DNA of 64,000 nucleotides. Source: Eulemur rufifrons (taxonomy: Eukaryota > Chordata > Mammalia > Primates > Lemuridae). The stretch spans positions 223,108,843 through 223,172,842 of the forward strand of contig NC_090989.1 of NCBI RefSeq assembly GCF_041146395.1. Direction: 5' to 3'. This document shows positions 38,370 through 51,190 of this stretch, in pieces. The position numbers were made by a program, and so were the translations under genes. The notes under the pieces were generated by a model. That model saw only the letters and a list, made by a program, of their open reading frames with translations. It had not been told where the DNA came from and ran no database searches. The stretch's first letter is position 1, and every line of letters starts with the position of its first letter.

Positions 38370-38590
38370 ACAACAGAATACCATCTACCAAGTGCCAGGC
38401 ATTGGCCAGAGAACTTGAGAAGGATAAATTATTTAATCTTCATAACAGTCTTTCAAGGTGGCTGTTAAAAATCCCTATTTTACAGATGAGGAGACTGAGT
38501 CCTGGAGAATGCGGTGTTTTGCCCAAGGTCACACAGTTAGAAAGGACAAGCCCAGACAGGTGTCACTTGCTCTGAGGCTCTGTCTTCTCC
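38370..38590 (-). mobile_element. MIR, antisense
   Basis: The text 'caagtgccaggcattggcc', 'ctattttacagatgaggaga' and 'tgcccaaggtcacacagtta' is a clear MIR core and 3' half in reverse. Confidence 0.85.
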
Positions 38591-38709
38591 ATTGTAGTGT
38601 CCCTTGGAGACTAAATGACTTTCCCTGGGCCAAGGCCATCAAGGCTGATGAATGAGCTTGCAGTTAACCATAGCCCCTAAGTATTTTTTTGCATGAACTC
38701 CCACATTTA

Positions 38710-39010
38710 TTAATGGTCATTCCCAAGAAGAGAAGCTGAGGAGAGGCCAGAGATGCAGGAGAAAATGAGGATGGCTATAGTGTCATGGAGAGAGGGGAGG
38801 GTTCCTAGAAAGAGAGCATGGTCACCTATGCCAAGGGCAGCAGAAATCAGATAGGTTAAGGACAAGTGTCCCTTGCATTTGGGTGTGTAGAGATCACTGG
38901 TGACTTTGAAGAGCAGTGTTAGGGGAGAGATCCAGTTAGAGTGAGCTGTAGGGTAGATGGGAGGGCCAGGAGCTGGAGGCAGCATGTCTGGACTCTTCCT
39001 TGGAGAAACC
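38710..39010 (-). mobile_element. L2 internal fragment, antisense
   Basis: The text 'ggttaaggacaagtgtccct' and 'tcactggtgactttgaa' fits a segment of L2 in reverse, more internal than the usual 3' pieces. It has no open frame of its own. Confidence 0.5.
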
Positions 39011-39174
39011 TGACTAGAAAGGAAGGAAGAAATTGACTAGTAACCAGGAGGGTGGGGTGATTTTTTAAAGATAGGAGATACTAGAAGGGTCCACAGAGGC
39101 AGAGGGTAATTGTGTAGTGGAGAGGGGGAGCTCCTGACAACCAAAGTTGGCCTGTTGACTTAATTCTACCTGAG

Positions 39175-39770
39175 CTGCCCCTGCCCACATCACAGCCGCA
39201 TCTCCTGATCATCCTGCCCAGTCACTCTGCTTTTCTTTCTGTTCCTCCGTGTCATGCTCAGTCCTGCTTTAGTGCCTTTGCATTTGTGGTTCCCTCTCCA
39301 GGACATGCTCTTACCCTGATCTTTGAGATCTCAGCTAAAATCTCATCTCCTCAGGAAGGACTTTCTTGGCCACCCCGTCTAAAGCAGCACCGTGCAATGC
39401 TCTGCAGTTGCTCTGTCATGACCCTGTGGTACCTCCTGCATCACACACTTTCTCTTTCACGTCTGCTTGGATTTCACTTGCTCATTGGTGCCTAACCTGA
39501 CTGCCCCATTTAGCATTGTGACCCACTACCCCTTCACGTACACACTTCCAGTCACCTTTATTCTGCTATTTTTTTTAACATAGCACATATCACCTTTTAA
39601 CATAGTATATAAATTATATACTTATTATGACCTGTGTTATTGTCTCTCTTCCCTAGTAAAATGTGGTCCCTGAGAGTGGGGGTCTATATCCACTTTGTTC
39701 ACGGATGTACTTCATGCACCAGAACACCACCTGGCAGGGAGTAGGACCTCACTAATTTGAATTGATTTAA
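39175..39770 (+). mobile_element. L2 LINE 3' region, sense
   Basis: The order is 'gtgcctttgcatttgtggtt', 'ttgagatctcagctaaaatc', 'tcctcaggaaggactttctt', 'atagcacatatcacctttta', 'ccctgagagtgggggtct' and 'ccacctggcagggagtagga'. It is the L2 3' part in sense for about 600 bases, with the 3' terminus kept. It gives a good reference for the L2 calls elsewhere. Confidence 0.85.
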
Positions 39771-39819
39771 CTCTCTGCTATCTGAAAAATTACCTTGATC
39801 AGTTATTTGCTTGGTTGTT

Positions 39820-39950
39820 AATTATTTGCCCCAACTAGAATGCAAGCAGGGAACCTCGTCAGTCTTGTTGACTGCTGTGAGCCCAGCACTAGAACTGTGC
39901 CAGTAATGTAATAGTGCCCAATGGATATGTGGTGAGTGATGGATGGTCAC
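39820..39950 (+). mobile_element. Second L2 3' end, sense
   Basis: The text 'ccaactagaatgcaagcagg' and 'gtgcccaatggatatgtgg' repeats the L2 3' terminus just after the previous one, so it is a separate insertion or a duplicated end. Confidence 0.6.
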
Positions 39951-41222
39951 ATCCCCTAACCTGACTGAGCTCCCAGGATGTAGACCTTTGATTTGCCTTG
40001 AGCATAGCTGACCCAAGACTTTCAACATAGACTATCAGTTTTCAGAACTTTGCCATACTTTGTCCCTCTGGAAATTTCTGTAACTTCAACATCTGTAATA
40101 ACGCAAAATATGGATTCTGACTCTGTTTTATGCAATTTGTTATAATTATACAGAAGATAATTATATCTTTTTTTACTTCCTGTGACTTCTTAATGCCTGT
40201 AGATTTTTAATAAATATAGCCCCCCAAGTGAGCTTAATCATGAACTATTAGCCCTAGAAGGAATCTTAGAGGTTATTTAAATCTATAGCATATATTATGA
40301 TTAATATCAGGAATGGGCTAACCTTAAACATGAGCTGTCTAATCATAATGTGAAGTAAAAATTCAACTAAGAACTAAGTATTCCAAATATTAGCTAGATG
40401 ATCTTGTCATTAGTCAAATACTGGATACTGGCATCAGATACGTGAAGGAGAGGATTGATGGAATTCTGAATATATATTGGATATATTTAAAAGTTTTAAT
40501 TGGTTTCAGTTCAGACTTTATTTAGCTCCTCTTATTACAGGGGTCACATATTCTCAAGTTACCTTCTGTATAGCTTTACGTAAGCAACCTTATGTGGTTA
40601 ACTTTTTAAGTTTTCATCCCATAAACAAGTTATGAAGAAACTGTTGAAAATCTAAAAAAATATAATTAAGAGTTAACATAGGAGGAGATGAACACATGAA
40701 TTATCACAGCCTTATAAAAACACCTTCAAGGCAGAAGGTTACATTAGGTGTTTTTTCTTTTTAATTCACTTTTATTCCAGAACTATTATATGAGTTCACA
40801 GGTGGGGAGATTTAATGGAAACGTATTTGTAAAAACATGAGCTATAGGCAGACAAATTGATTGCCTCTCACTGTTCTCCATTTCCAGGCATTTTAAGTAA
40901 AGCTGCTTAGAAGTTTCCTGTATAATAAGATTTTAGAACTTGTCACTATGCCCATTATTTTTCATTATCTACTTAAGAAGTTCCTCTGGTTAATAAGCTT
41001 TCCATTGTAGAACCCAGAACCTCAAAGAAGCTAATAGACATCCTTGGGATGGTTGCCACGGCACCCAGCTGGCTCTGTCTGTCACTCTCTGAAGGTTTCT
41101 CCCCGTGATTATTTGTAGAGGAGGGGGGTTAGCCAAGATCTCTTCAGCTAGACTTAGACTGACCCTTGACTCACTTTAAGGATGGGGACAGAAGGACTTG
41201 TGACCTTCATTTCTTCTCACAG
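39951..41222. other. Unique AT-rich noncoding DNA
   Basis: No gene is seen. A short part near 40245-40280, 'ccctagaaggaatcttagag', reads like a fragment of an old SINE. Confidence 0.5.
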
Positions 41223-41753
41223 TGTATTAGTTTTCTCTTTCTGCATAATAAATCACCACAAATTTAGCAGCTTGAAACAACACACATTTCTTATCTCACA
41301 GTTTCCATGGGCAAGGAGTCTGGGCATGGATCAGTCAGGGTCACAGTCAAGGTGTCTGCCAGGCTACGTTCTCATCTGGAGGCTTGACTGGGGAAGAATC
41401 AGCTTCCACACTCATTCAGGTCGTTGGTACGATTGATTTCCTTGTGGTTGTATGGCTGAGGTCTCAGCTTTTTAGCTAGTTGTAGACCAGAGTCCACCCA
41501 TGGCTCTTGGCTGTATGGGCGTCTCAGTATGACTTCTTTATCAGGCCAGCAAGGAGACTCTGTCACTCCAACCTCCTAAACCCTGTCTTGTGTAATAGTC
41601 ACAGGAGTGGCATCCTGTCACCTTTGCTCTATTCTGTTGGTTAGAAGCAAGTCACAGGTCATGCCTGCACTCAAAGGAAGGGGGTTATACAAAGGCATGA
41701 ACGGGAGGAGGCAGGGTCGTTGGGGCCATTTGAGGGTCTGTCTGCTGTGCTCA
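41223..41753 (-). mobile_element. MaLR LTR (MLT1 type), antisense
   Basis: The order is 'tgtattagttttctctttct', 'gcagcttgaaacaacacac', 'tctcatctggaggcttgact', 'gttagaagcaagtcacaggt' and 'gggttatacaaaggcatgaa', ending at 'gggtctgtctgctgtgctca'. It is an MLT1-type LTR in reverse, with TG at the left and CA at the right end. It is a solo LTR as far as I can see. Confidence 0.85.
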
Positions 41754-44062
41754 GGGGTCTCATTCCCCTATCAGTGCTTTTGCCTTTGAGCCACTGCTTC
41801 TGCTAAAGTGAGGGGTCACAAAAAATGGAGGCATTTTTTTTTCTAGTTTTGGGACAGCTGTGTTCCATTCTCAAGCTTCTTTCTCTGTTATGTGACCCCT
41901 CTTGGTTACTTTGGGTGTGGGAGAGGGCCCCTGAGGATAATGGAGGGAAAACATTTGCTCTCGAGGAAGGGGAAGTTTGGGTCTAGAGTTTTTGAGTAGC
42001 TGTCATCTGTGTTTCGTGTGGTATTAATACTGTTTCCACTTGGTTTCCCCTTATGTCATCCAGGAAAGTCATTTAGGTTACAAAAACAAATTGACACCCA
42101 GATGGCACACACACTGTCAAAGGACTTCTATAGTCAGGGTGGGAGCTGGTCCAGATGAATTCAATGAGCATGTCCCACCCGCCGATTTTGGTTTTGCTGT
42201 AAAATTAATAAGTCTGCCCTCCCATGCAAGCCAGTTAAGGAAGGATATATTCCCCAGAGATCTAGTTAATGGAAGAACTGTTTTTCAGAATCTGACTGAG
42301 AGAGAAGGAAAAATAAAAACCCTAGGGTGAATCTTACTGCACTGAGCTATAATGAACCTAAAGACAGTGTTATTTGATAACCAGAAAAAAAAAAGAAAGA
42401 AAGAAAAAGCAACCCTTCACAATTTAAAGAAATTATAATTTTTGAAATGTTTAAAAAATTCTCACCTTTACAGTGCTCATATTTTTGGTAATTATTATGT
42501 AGCGTGTTTCTGTTTATATTCTCACTAATGACCTGCTTTGGAAGTGCTTTAAGAAATGCCCACAGAGTGCATTAGTACCAGAACAAAGAATAGGTCACCA
42601 TTGTAGGCAGGGTTTTGAATAGTGACTGGAAGGCACTTTTAAGCATTGACAGCTAAAATTACTGAGGTAGAAATCTGCAAAAGTAAAGGCATTATTTAAA
42701 ATAATAACTCTGAATTTATCCAAGGTTTGTTTTTTTTTTCCCTCTAAGTGCTGCTTTTCTCCCACTGGCCTCGGGGTTATAAGCTTTGGGGACTCACTGG
42801 GTGCATTGGTAGGTAAATAAATATGAGAAGAGATTCCCCTGGCTTTTATGGATATGCTTTAGGACATGAATATAAAATCATAATATTTCTTTCTCTTCTT
42901 AGGTTTTGAAAGCTTATGTCCCTATTCTATTCTTTCCAGAAGGTTTGCTCAAATCTGCAAGACTAAATAAATTCATATAAATGGACAAAAGTGCCAGATG
43001 CTTCTTAGAAATTCATTAACAGATAAAGAGGTTAGCATATTTGACTTTTCTATATTTTTCAAGAGATGTTTGTTTATGCAGTTTAGCTTACAGTACTATT
43101 TTACTCTTGTGTATTATAATAAAATTTGTGACTCCTCGTCTTTAATGGAAGGGTGATGACATATTAAAATGGAGAAATACTCCTTTGAATTTTATTTACT
43201 GGATCCCCACTGTTGGCTTTTATATCATCCTTTAAAAGTACTAACAGCTCCTAATGTACATTTATGAAAAAACAGTTTATTCCCATGCAATAGAAAGACC
43301 TGTGTGGCCCAAATCTGAGCCAGTACCGCTACTCTTTACTTTTTGGTAGACACTGTGGCTGAAGCTCAGTTTGTCTTCAGCACAACCATGTCCATCACCA
43401 ATATGGTTATTGCTCTTCACTGACCTTATAAACTTGTGAACTATATTTAGAATCTACCAATTGGTTCTAGAAAAACAGTAACCTCGTCTAAAGGCTTGAA
43501 AAAAATTTGACATGACCTGCACTTAACAAATTGCTTTTTCCTAAACCTAGAATGACGTTTAAATGGTGGTTAATGTTTGTGTCTCCCCCAGTATCCAAGT
43601 TAATCCCCTTATCAAGTAGCTCAGATAAAACCTTTTCAGACAATCAGGGTAGCATTGGCTATACTGGCCCAAGAATGTGCTTAAGAACTAATCTGCTGAA
43701 TTTATTACCAGTGAGTACTTTAGGCAGTGATGAAACTTGAGCCCAATGACATAGTTGCATTCTCAGATATGAAAGTTGATGGTTATGCATTGAGTCAAAA
43801 CCTCTTATAGTCATTGGGGTATGTTTCAGACTTTAGTAGCCCTTCTCTAATAATAATATGCTTAATATTAAATTTTACAAAGAACAAATGAAAAGTTTGA
43901 ATTATGTCTTAACTAAATTAGCCCCAGCAGAGGACAGTGTTTTAAACTGTTAATAATTGGGTCTGTGAGTGGCACATCTCTAAGCCCAATTAGTGCTTGA
44001 ACCCTAAGATTGCTGCAAGATTTAACATTAATCAGGCAGCCTCAGTGTTCCCCATGCTCACC
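41754..44062. other. Unique noncoding DNA, parts look conserved
   Basis: No gene is supported. A 96-codon frame at 42040-42330 has no domain. The tract 42387-42410 is A-rich with GAAA units. The stretch 43500-43740 has no repeat and reads like a conserved noncoding element ('gttaatccccttatcaagta', 'ctgctgaatttattacca'). This is unverified. Confidence 0.4.
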
Positions 44063-44600
44063 GATCCAACAAATATTTGTGGGCCTACTATGTGTCAGGA
44101 ACAGTCCTAGGGCATGGGATATGGCAGTGGTCAATGCAGGCAAGCTCCGTGTTCATACGGAGTTCACGTTCCATTTGAGGAAGAAGATAATAAGCAAAAA
44201 TATGAATGTTCAAGAAAACTGTCAGCTGGATATAAGTCCTATGCAGAGAATTAATTAAGGACATCAAGAAGAGTGATGGGACAGCTACTGTAGATTGGGT
44301 GGTCTGGGAAGGTCTCACTGAAAAGTACAGACTTTAAATGGAGATCCCAGTGTTAAAAAGTAAACATTTAAAAAAAAAAAGCAGTCCTGAGAAAGATGAG
44401 GAAAGAAAACATTCCAGAAGGAACAGCTGTGCGAGCTTTTGGTGTGTTTAAGGACAGGTAAAAGGCTTTTGTGGCTGTAGTGTACTAGGAAAGGGAAAGG
44501 GGTCCAAAATAAGGGCCAGATTGTACCGAGCCCTAAAAGACAGGGAAAGGAATTTGAATTTATCTGAAGCACGAATAGAACGGAAAGATCCCTGGAATGC
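44063..44600 (-). mobile_element. L2 LINE 3' region, antisense
   Basis: It starts 'ccaacaaatatttgtgggcc' and 'tactatgtgtcaggaacag', then 'gggtggtctgggaaggtctc', 'gaaaacattccagaagg' and 'gattgtaccgagccctaaaa'. This is L2 in reverse for 530 bases. Confidence 0.8.
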
Positions 44601-45860
44601 AAGCTCCATGAAGGCACAATGGAGGCAAGGCACTGTTAGGAGGCTGCTGTTGTGGGTTGGGTGCTAGCAATTACAGATCTGTAACAAGGGCTGGCCATGA
44701 CCTAGTTTTCCTTTTTGATAGGAAGAAACATCTGGAAAAATATGTCCCAGTTTGATAGTGGAGAAAGAGAATTTGATGCAATTTTAATTTTTTGTTTAAA
44801 CTCAGCTTCACATCTGGGTTTCTCTGCATTTGTGAAAACTCGAACTGTAAATCATGCTTTGTTTTAAAACCCTTGTTTGAGTTTTGGTCATGCTGTTGTA
44901 ATGTTAGCTGCAAAGACTGATGTCATTACTTGGAAGTTTAACTTTAATAGATTGCTCTCTAAAATTCAGAACATATTTAGTTTCAAATAAGGCGGATCTA
45001 GTTCAGGTGAGAGTGGGAAACCAGTCCCTTTGACCTGCTGGGCACCTCACGTGAGCTCTGTGAGGTCGAGGTGGGCATATTCAACTTCCAGTGAGGACAC
45101 CAGCATGGCGCCTCTTGCTCTCAAAGAAAAATGCTGTTTTGTGCATACTTTCTTTAATAATTAATAAGAGAAGAGAATTAAAGAAATTATTGGAACTATA
45201 AAACTTGTTTCAAAATTGAACGTGTTTTTCATTTGGGATCTTGGTTTGTTCTGAGCAAATTTTTTGGCACAGTAAGAATGAAAATTATTTGCCCGGTAAG
45301 TATGTAGGACATTTTAATCTTAAGCATACTCCCTGTCCATCCCTATGCCGATCTTAGGCAGTGTGGCCACCCATTTAAAATTCACTGTATTGTAAATGCA
45401 TGCTGCTCTTTATTAAATTTAGAGACCGTTTGATTTTCACTGAAAACTGGCTCAGGCTGCACAGTATCCTAATTTGGGCCTCCGGGAACTTTTTATTTCA
45501 TAGCTGGAATCCCTCAGAAGCAGTTTGCCAGCATGTTCTAAATATAGGTTTAAAAATGAGTGAAAATGAAAAAAAATGGATTACAATGATTTATGTTTTA
45601 CATTTTATGTTGCTTTACATTTCTAAAAATGCATTCACACCTACCTCATGTATAGCCATGTCAGAGAGGTAGTAGTACAGCCAGATTTCTCAAGATATCC
45701 ATGTGAGAGAGGTATTGCAACACACAAAGGGAGAATTAGACATTAAGGTGACCTATTCAAGATCACAAGCTAAAACCATCCACCAGTTTTGTCTCAAACA
45801 TTGTGAAGGGTGTCAGACTGGGTTCCTCACTGTTGGGGCCAAACACAGTCATCCAAATGG
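44601..45860. other. Unique noncoding DNA, part looks conserved
   Basis: No gene is supported. The stretch 45130-45680 is AT-rich and without repeats ('agctggaatccctcagaagc', 'gtttgccagcatgttctaa'). It reads like a conserved noncoding element; I cannot test this. Confidence 0.4.
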
Positions 45861-46004
45861 CCAGGGAGCCTGTTAGGATGCAGGTTCCTGGACCCCACCC
45901 TAAACACCTGAACCACACTCTCCAGGTTGGAGTCCAGGCATCTGCATTTTTAAAGCACCCCCTCCCCAGCTGATTTTTATATGTGTTAAAGTTGAGAACA
46001 ATTG
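45861..46004. mobile_element. MER5-like hAT element
   Basis: The text 'ggttcctggaccccaccct', 'ccaggcatctgcatttttaa' and 'agttgagaacaattg' matches a MER5-type nonautonomous hAT-Charlie element. The right end 'ttgagaac' is the known inverted terminal repeat; the left end is worn. Confidence 0.75.
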
Positions 46005-47336
46005 GTGTAAAAAACAATTAGATCTAGTCAGAGTCAGCCCTTGACAAAATTGTGAGGTCAGGGAAGATTTTTTGGTAATTCATCCACTTCCTGCTCTAAA
46101 TCTTGTTCTTCCCTTTGTAACTTCAAGCTTGCTCTCTGCTGACTTTTATCAAACCCCCTCTGAGAAGAGGATGTGTAAAAGCTAAAAGTACCACTCCTCC
46201 ATGGGATTTCTGCTTTTTAACAGAGATCAAGTCTTAAGCACAAAAAAAAGAAAAGAAAAAATCTATTGGAGAAGTGGAGGAGCCATCATTTGGGAATAAG
46301 GGAAAATGAGCCCCTCCTCAAACTTATAGAATCACCCTCATGTCATCTGTTTCATTGAAAACTCGGGTGGGTTCTGGGTTACAGCAAACCACAGTGAATG
46401 GAAACACAGTAGACTCCCAGCACTCCCCTACAAGGTACACGTTTCAATGCAACTGTGGATCAACAGTGCAGGTTTTTGGGTGGGTCGCCTATTAAGCTAC
46501 TCTTGAACTTGCTGTTTTCCAGACTTTTCAGGTACAATTTGGCCATTTGAGGCAAAGATCATGTCGGACATTGGCCTTTCGTGATAAAGCTTGGGCCTTA
46601 TCTTTCTAGGAGGACCCGGGACTGTCTTTGGAGAGGACTTCTGGCTCTGCCAAGGGTGTGGACACTTGAGTTATGAGGTCATTATTGCAGATTCTGTTAC
46701 TGCCTGGGCTAATCACGAAGACAACGCATGCTGTTTCTATGTGCTGTGATTGCCAAAACCACAGCTGATAATGAGCTACTTTCCAAACATTAGAAGGGCT
46801 TATCCTGGGAACTTGGAAAATCATACTTCTCATCCCTATTGAAACTTCCAGGGAGAAATCTTTAGTTCATCAGGAATTTAGTTCATGGGCTCTGCATATT
46901 TGTCAAATGTATAGAAAAACACATTGCAAGAAGATTCCCACAAATCACTTGGAATGAAAAGGTACAAAAAGAGAGTCTGGTTCAGTTTGCAATGGCCTTA
47001 GATGCTCCTGTTACTGAATGATCTCACAGGCCAGAAACGTCTTTCAACGGCACTTATCTCTGCAAATGGAAGAACCCATGAAACCTAGCCCGAACCTACC
47101 TGCTCCTGTAGGGAACTAGACACAGACATGTTCCTATTTAATCACCTTTGGGGATTAAGCCCTCAGTGTGAGGTTCATTTCTTTGTTTCACTATCTAGAG
47201 ATAATTTTGCTGGAGGGGACATGTGGCACGTGTGAGTTGTGTTCTGCCTCTTACCCGCTCTGAGGCGTGGGGCAAGTGGACTAACTATGCCGGGTCTTAG
47301 TTGCATCATCCTTGACAGGAGGGGACTGGACTGAAT
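46005..47336. other. Unique noncoding DNA
   Basis: No gene or clear repeat is seen. The stretch is not low in complexity and parts may be conserved. Confidence 0.45.
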
Positions 47337-47475
47337 CCAGGGATCGCAAACGTGGATGACACCTCCACCTTCCCGGGACCCATCCCAGACCTACTGAGAC
47401 AATCTCAGTCTGGGCCCTGGGAATTGTGTGTTTCGAAAAGCTTCCCAGGTGATTTGGATGGTGCTTGGGTTTGGT
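47337..47475. mobile_element. MER5/MER20-like hAT element (diverged)
   Basis: The text 'catcccagacctactgagac', 'aatctcagtctgggccctgg' and 'agcttcccaggtgatttgga' is the core of a hAT-Charlie nonautonomous element of the MER5 group. The ends are worn. Confidence 0.65.
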
Positions 47476-47764
47476 GGCTGCATTATCAGGTGATCTCAAA
47501 GATCCCTCTGGCTCTGGCCAGCTAGGAGGCAACGTCTATGCTATTTATCAGGTTGCCATCTGGGACAGTAGAACACAGTTTGTTGCTAATTATAGCCAAC
47601 ATTGGGTTCCAATAAATTGCTTCGTTTCTGCCAAATGCCATGCTTTATTCATTAGTAGAAAGCAGATTAAAGATCATAAAACATTTGCCTGAGAAGCCTG
47701 CTGAGCCTGACTCACTTGTATTTTTCTACTCATATATTCATAAAGAAGGGTTGGGTTGGTGGCC

Positions 47765-48013
47765 AGTACTTATTTAGTGCTGTGTGCCAGGTACTCTCTT
47801 GAGTACTTGATATGTGTATATATATGAACTTAGCCCCCAGAGCTGCTATTGTGGGGCCATTATTATACCTATTTTACAGATGTGGAAACTGAGGTACAAA
47901 GAGCATAAATAACTTGCCTCTGGTCCCACAGTTAATATATAGGGGACCAGGACTTGAACCTGAGCAGTCTGACTCAAGAGCCGTGCACTCAGCCACTGTG
48001 CTATACAGTCTCT
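47765..48013 (-). mobile_element. MIR, full length, antisense
   Basis: The text 'agtgctgtgtgccaggtact', 'ttttacagatgtggaaactg', 'aggacttgaacctgagcagt' and 'cactgtgctatacagtctct' gives an almost complete MIR in reverse. Confidence 0.92.
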
Positions 48014-48094
48014 CTGTGTGTGAGAATTGATCATTGGCTTTTCTGCCTTACTGTGGATTTCTAGGCTGGTTGACTGGAAAGGTGGTTGGGCATT

Positions 48095-48580
48095 ACTTAA
48101 GATAGGACAGCAGAGGGGCTGCAGGTTTGGCAGGGAAAGATCCACTGGGCAAGCTGAGTTTGAGATTTAGAGACTGGGAAAAAGCTGGGTGTCACCCTCT
48201 GCAGAGGAAACACGAGAAGAAAAGCCAAGTGGGAAAATACCAGAGCAGACAGGGATGACATAGCTAAGAAGTGCAATATAGGGTGCCAGGAGGACCAAAG
48301 AGAACAGCCCCAGGGGGTGCTTCCCTTCTGGTCCAGATGGACGAGGAGCCAGGTAAGGGCAAAGAACAGTCAGAGAAGTAAGAGGAGAACCAGGAGGTGC
48401 AGTTTCGGGAAACCAGGAGAACACAGATTTTTCTCAATTTAAGGAAAGATAAACAGTATCACGTGGTGCTGTGTCAGGTAAGTGGAAAACTAAAGAGGGA
48501 AATTGGGCAACAAGGACGTCATTAGTAGCCTTTCAGAAAGGAATTTCAGTGGTGTTGAAGTCCTGGATGACAAGGTAATG
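48095..48580 (-). mobile_element. L2 internal fragment, antisense (weak)
   Basis: Purine-rich text with 'agtcagagaagtaagaggag', 'aaccaggaggtgcagtttc' and 'aggacgtcattagtagcc' follows the wording of an internal L2 part in reverse, in line with the piece at 38710-39010. It is diverged. Confidence 0.45.
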
Positions 48581-48744
48581 AGGTAGTGTTCAGGTGCTAT
48601 ATTTAATCTGATTCATGTAATCTTACATGAAGTGATACCTGTAGAGTTAGCACTTTAAGAAAATCCCACTCACATCAAGATGTCTAGATTGCCAGGCACC
48701 CAGCACCTGTAAAGTTTCAATATCTTTCGTTAATTCACTTCGCT

Positions 48745-48935
48745 GGTGGTAAATAATAACTACCATTGGATGAACGCTTACCTTGTGCCCATCGCCGATT
48801 TTCACCAAAAGTCCTGTCCATCCCCGCTTTACAGATTGGGAAACTGAGGCAGTGAGAGGTCACATAACTTGCCCAGCATCCCACAGTGGGTACAAGGCAG
48901 AGCCCAGATTCCATCCAGCTCACGAGCCTTTGGAT
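48745..48935 (-). mobile_element. MIR, antisense
   Basis: The text 'ctttacagattgggaaactg' and 'ggtcacataacttgcccagc' gives the MIR core in reverse. Confidence 0.8.
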
Positions 48936-49890
48936 TGAAGCCCTCACTCGGTATTGCAGCCACTTTCGGACCCCTGGGCCTTCTCCTTGCCAGCCACAGA
49001 AGGAAGAGATGGCTCGCTGTCTCACTTGCCGAGCATCTCTACGTACAGGCACTCGGGATCACTGCCATGCTGGGTACAACCCATTTATTTAGCTTAGTGT
49101 GTACCTTACATTCTCCCATTTTCTTGCAGAAGACTGGCAATACCAATTTGCAAGGGGAAAATGAGGCTAGAGTTTATGTCAGACTTTGCTCTGGCTTAGA
49201 GAATTTTTAAAAAACCAAAAACCAAAAAAGCACTAGACCATCTTCAGGAGACATTGGAAGCCACCGGTACTATCTGCCAGACCTAATTTGGTGAGAGAGG
49301 AAGAGGCAGTGCCGGTAACAAGGACCTAGTCTTCCAGGAGACAGACAGGGCTTTGAGACCAAGATGTCAGGGAAGGCTATTTTCAGTTCAGTATTTAATT
49401 GCTTGTTTTTGAGTATTGGAAATCTTTTTTTTTTTCCCCTAACGCTCTAGAGATTTCAGGTAACTTTGCACACAAAAATGCAGAATAAGAATTTTTATAG
49501 TCATCAGAAAATGTTGTTGGCTATGCCAACATGGAATGGCAAAGTTGCAGTTTATGTCATTAAGCAGAATATAATATGTGTATGTGTCCATGTTACATGT
49601 GTGGGGCAGCCCAAGCACCTCAGTCAGTGTGAGTAACTAGTTCAGACCACATCAATTAAAATCCAGAATTTAAGAGATGGCTGTGTGTTAGGCTTAAACT
49701 TTTTCACAAAGCAAGTTTTATTGTTTAAGCAGATAAAATTTCAACTTGGCTTTTCTGTTTGTCCCAATCTAAGCACAGGGGAGATGGGGAGGGAGCCTGT
49801 GTTTTAGTAATGGAGATTTCTCTTGTGCTCTTTGAGATGTGGCTACTAATGATGCCTTGCCTTTTCACGGCTCTTGATAGTTGGCAGAGC
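48936..49890. other. Unique noncoding DNA
   Basis: No gene is supported. A 113-codon frame at 48869-49210 starts inside the MIR and has no domain. Confidence 0.5.
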
Positions 49891-49894
49891 CCAT

Positions 49895-50045
49895 CCACCT
49901 ACATTATTTTGTTTGAGTCTCACAATACCCATGTGATATAGACAGGAGAAAGAGTAATCTGTTCTTTATGACTGAAGGGATAGAGATTCAGAGAGGTTAA
50001 GCAATTCACACAAGGTCACACAGCTACTAAATAGTTGGGCTGAAA
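49895..50045 (-). mobile_element. MIR, antisense
   Basis: The text 'tttgagtctcacaataccca', 'attcagagaggttaagcaat' and 'aaggtcacacagctactaaa' gives a clear MIR core in reverse. Confidence 0.85.
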
Positions 50046-50439
50046 TAACAAATGTGTTTCTAGCATTTATGAGTCTCCCATTTCCTTCTCCAGTTTATAA
50101 AAATCGTCCCAGTTGCTTATCAATAGTTCTCTCAGCCTTCAGGAATGACTATTGTGTAATCACTCAGAGAGTATATGTTTATAAAGTAATGTGCCTGTTT
50201 TACTTTAAAAGGCAATGTTACTTTTTTATGAATGTAATTTCTTTTCTTATGGCTTTTTAGAATATCTGTTTCCTTCTCTCCACTACTGGATGAACTTGTG
50301 AGTGGGGACTTAAATTTCCTTTGAATTGCCTCAAAACAACAAATACTTGCTAATTTCAATAAATGTTGACTGATGTAGTTTTGTTGTGCACTATACTACT
50401 TAGGACCCCTTTAAATAAAAAGAAAATGGATTAAGTAAC

Positions 50440-50615
50440 TGTCCTATGCTGAATACTTTGTTAGCTGCTATACAAACTGCATCTCGATTAACTTTCACAC
50501 GGCCCATCGGGGTAGACATCACTGTTCTTATTTTGGAGATATGACATTTGGAGAGGTCTAGAGACTTGCCTAAGATACCCCAGCTAATAGGGACAGGGTT
50601 AGGATGTGAAACCAG
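50440..50615 (-). mobile_element. MIR, antisense (diverged)
   Basis: The text 'tgctgaatactttgttagct', 'ttatttttggagatatgaca' in diverged form, and 'gagaggtctagagacttgcc' follow MIR in reverse. Confidence 0.65.
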
Positions 50616-51059
50616 CTCTTGTGTCTCCAATAAGTTTTATGTAATATAAAAAAACTTTTTTTTCCTTTATATCTTCAAAAACAAATATTGAGAAAATAAA
50701 ATAAAAAAATAATAATTAAAAAAAACCCAAAGGCTGAAAATATTTTGCTAAGAATTTCCAAATGACAAACCTTGAGCCTTAGCCTCTCTTTGTGTCAGTG
50801 AATCTACTCTTGGGCTAGATTCTCTTCCAGCCTGAGCCGTGGATCCTGCTCCTCCTCTCGACCTGGTTCTGCCCTACCTGTTACCATTGCCTGATTCTAG
50901 TTGCCACAACCCTCTGATTTTTTTCATGGCCCCAAATCAGCCTCAGTCGAATGAATATATAACTGGTGATCTTGACTTCCTCCGTACCTCCATTTTGTTT
51001 GTTTCTTCCCATGGAAAGTGTCATATCCTTCCTCATATGACAATTATTCAAGTACCTGC

Positions 51060-51190
51060 CTCAACTTCCTTCCACATTGTGAGCTTTTGGGGGGTTGAAA
51101 TTATCCTACTTATTTAAGCATTGCAGCATCTAGAACAGTGTCTCTTGCACATAGCAAGGACACACTAAATGTTCATTGAATTAAATTGAG
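51060..51190 (+). mobile_element. L2 LINE 3' end, sense
   Basis: The text 'gcatctagaacagtgtctct', 'gcacatagcaaggacacac' and 'aaatgttcattgaattaaa' is the sense 3' terminus of L2. Confidence 0.7.

Noticed and set aside
42040..42330. 96-codon open frame on the plus strand in unique DNA
   Set aside because: It has no domain, no good start context and no flanking splice sites that I could see. It might be conserved noncoding DNA, but not a gene.
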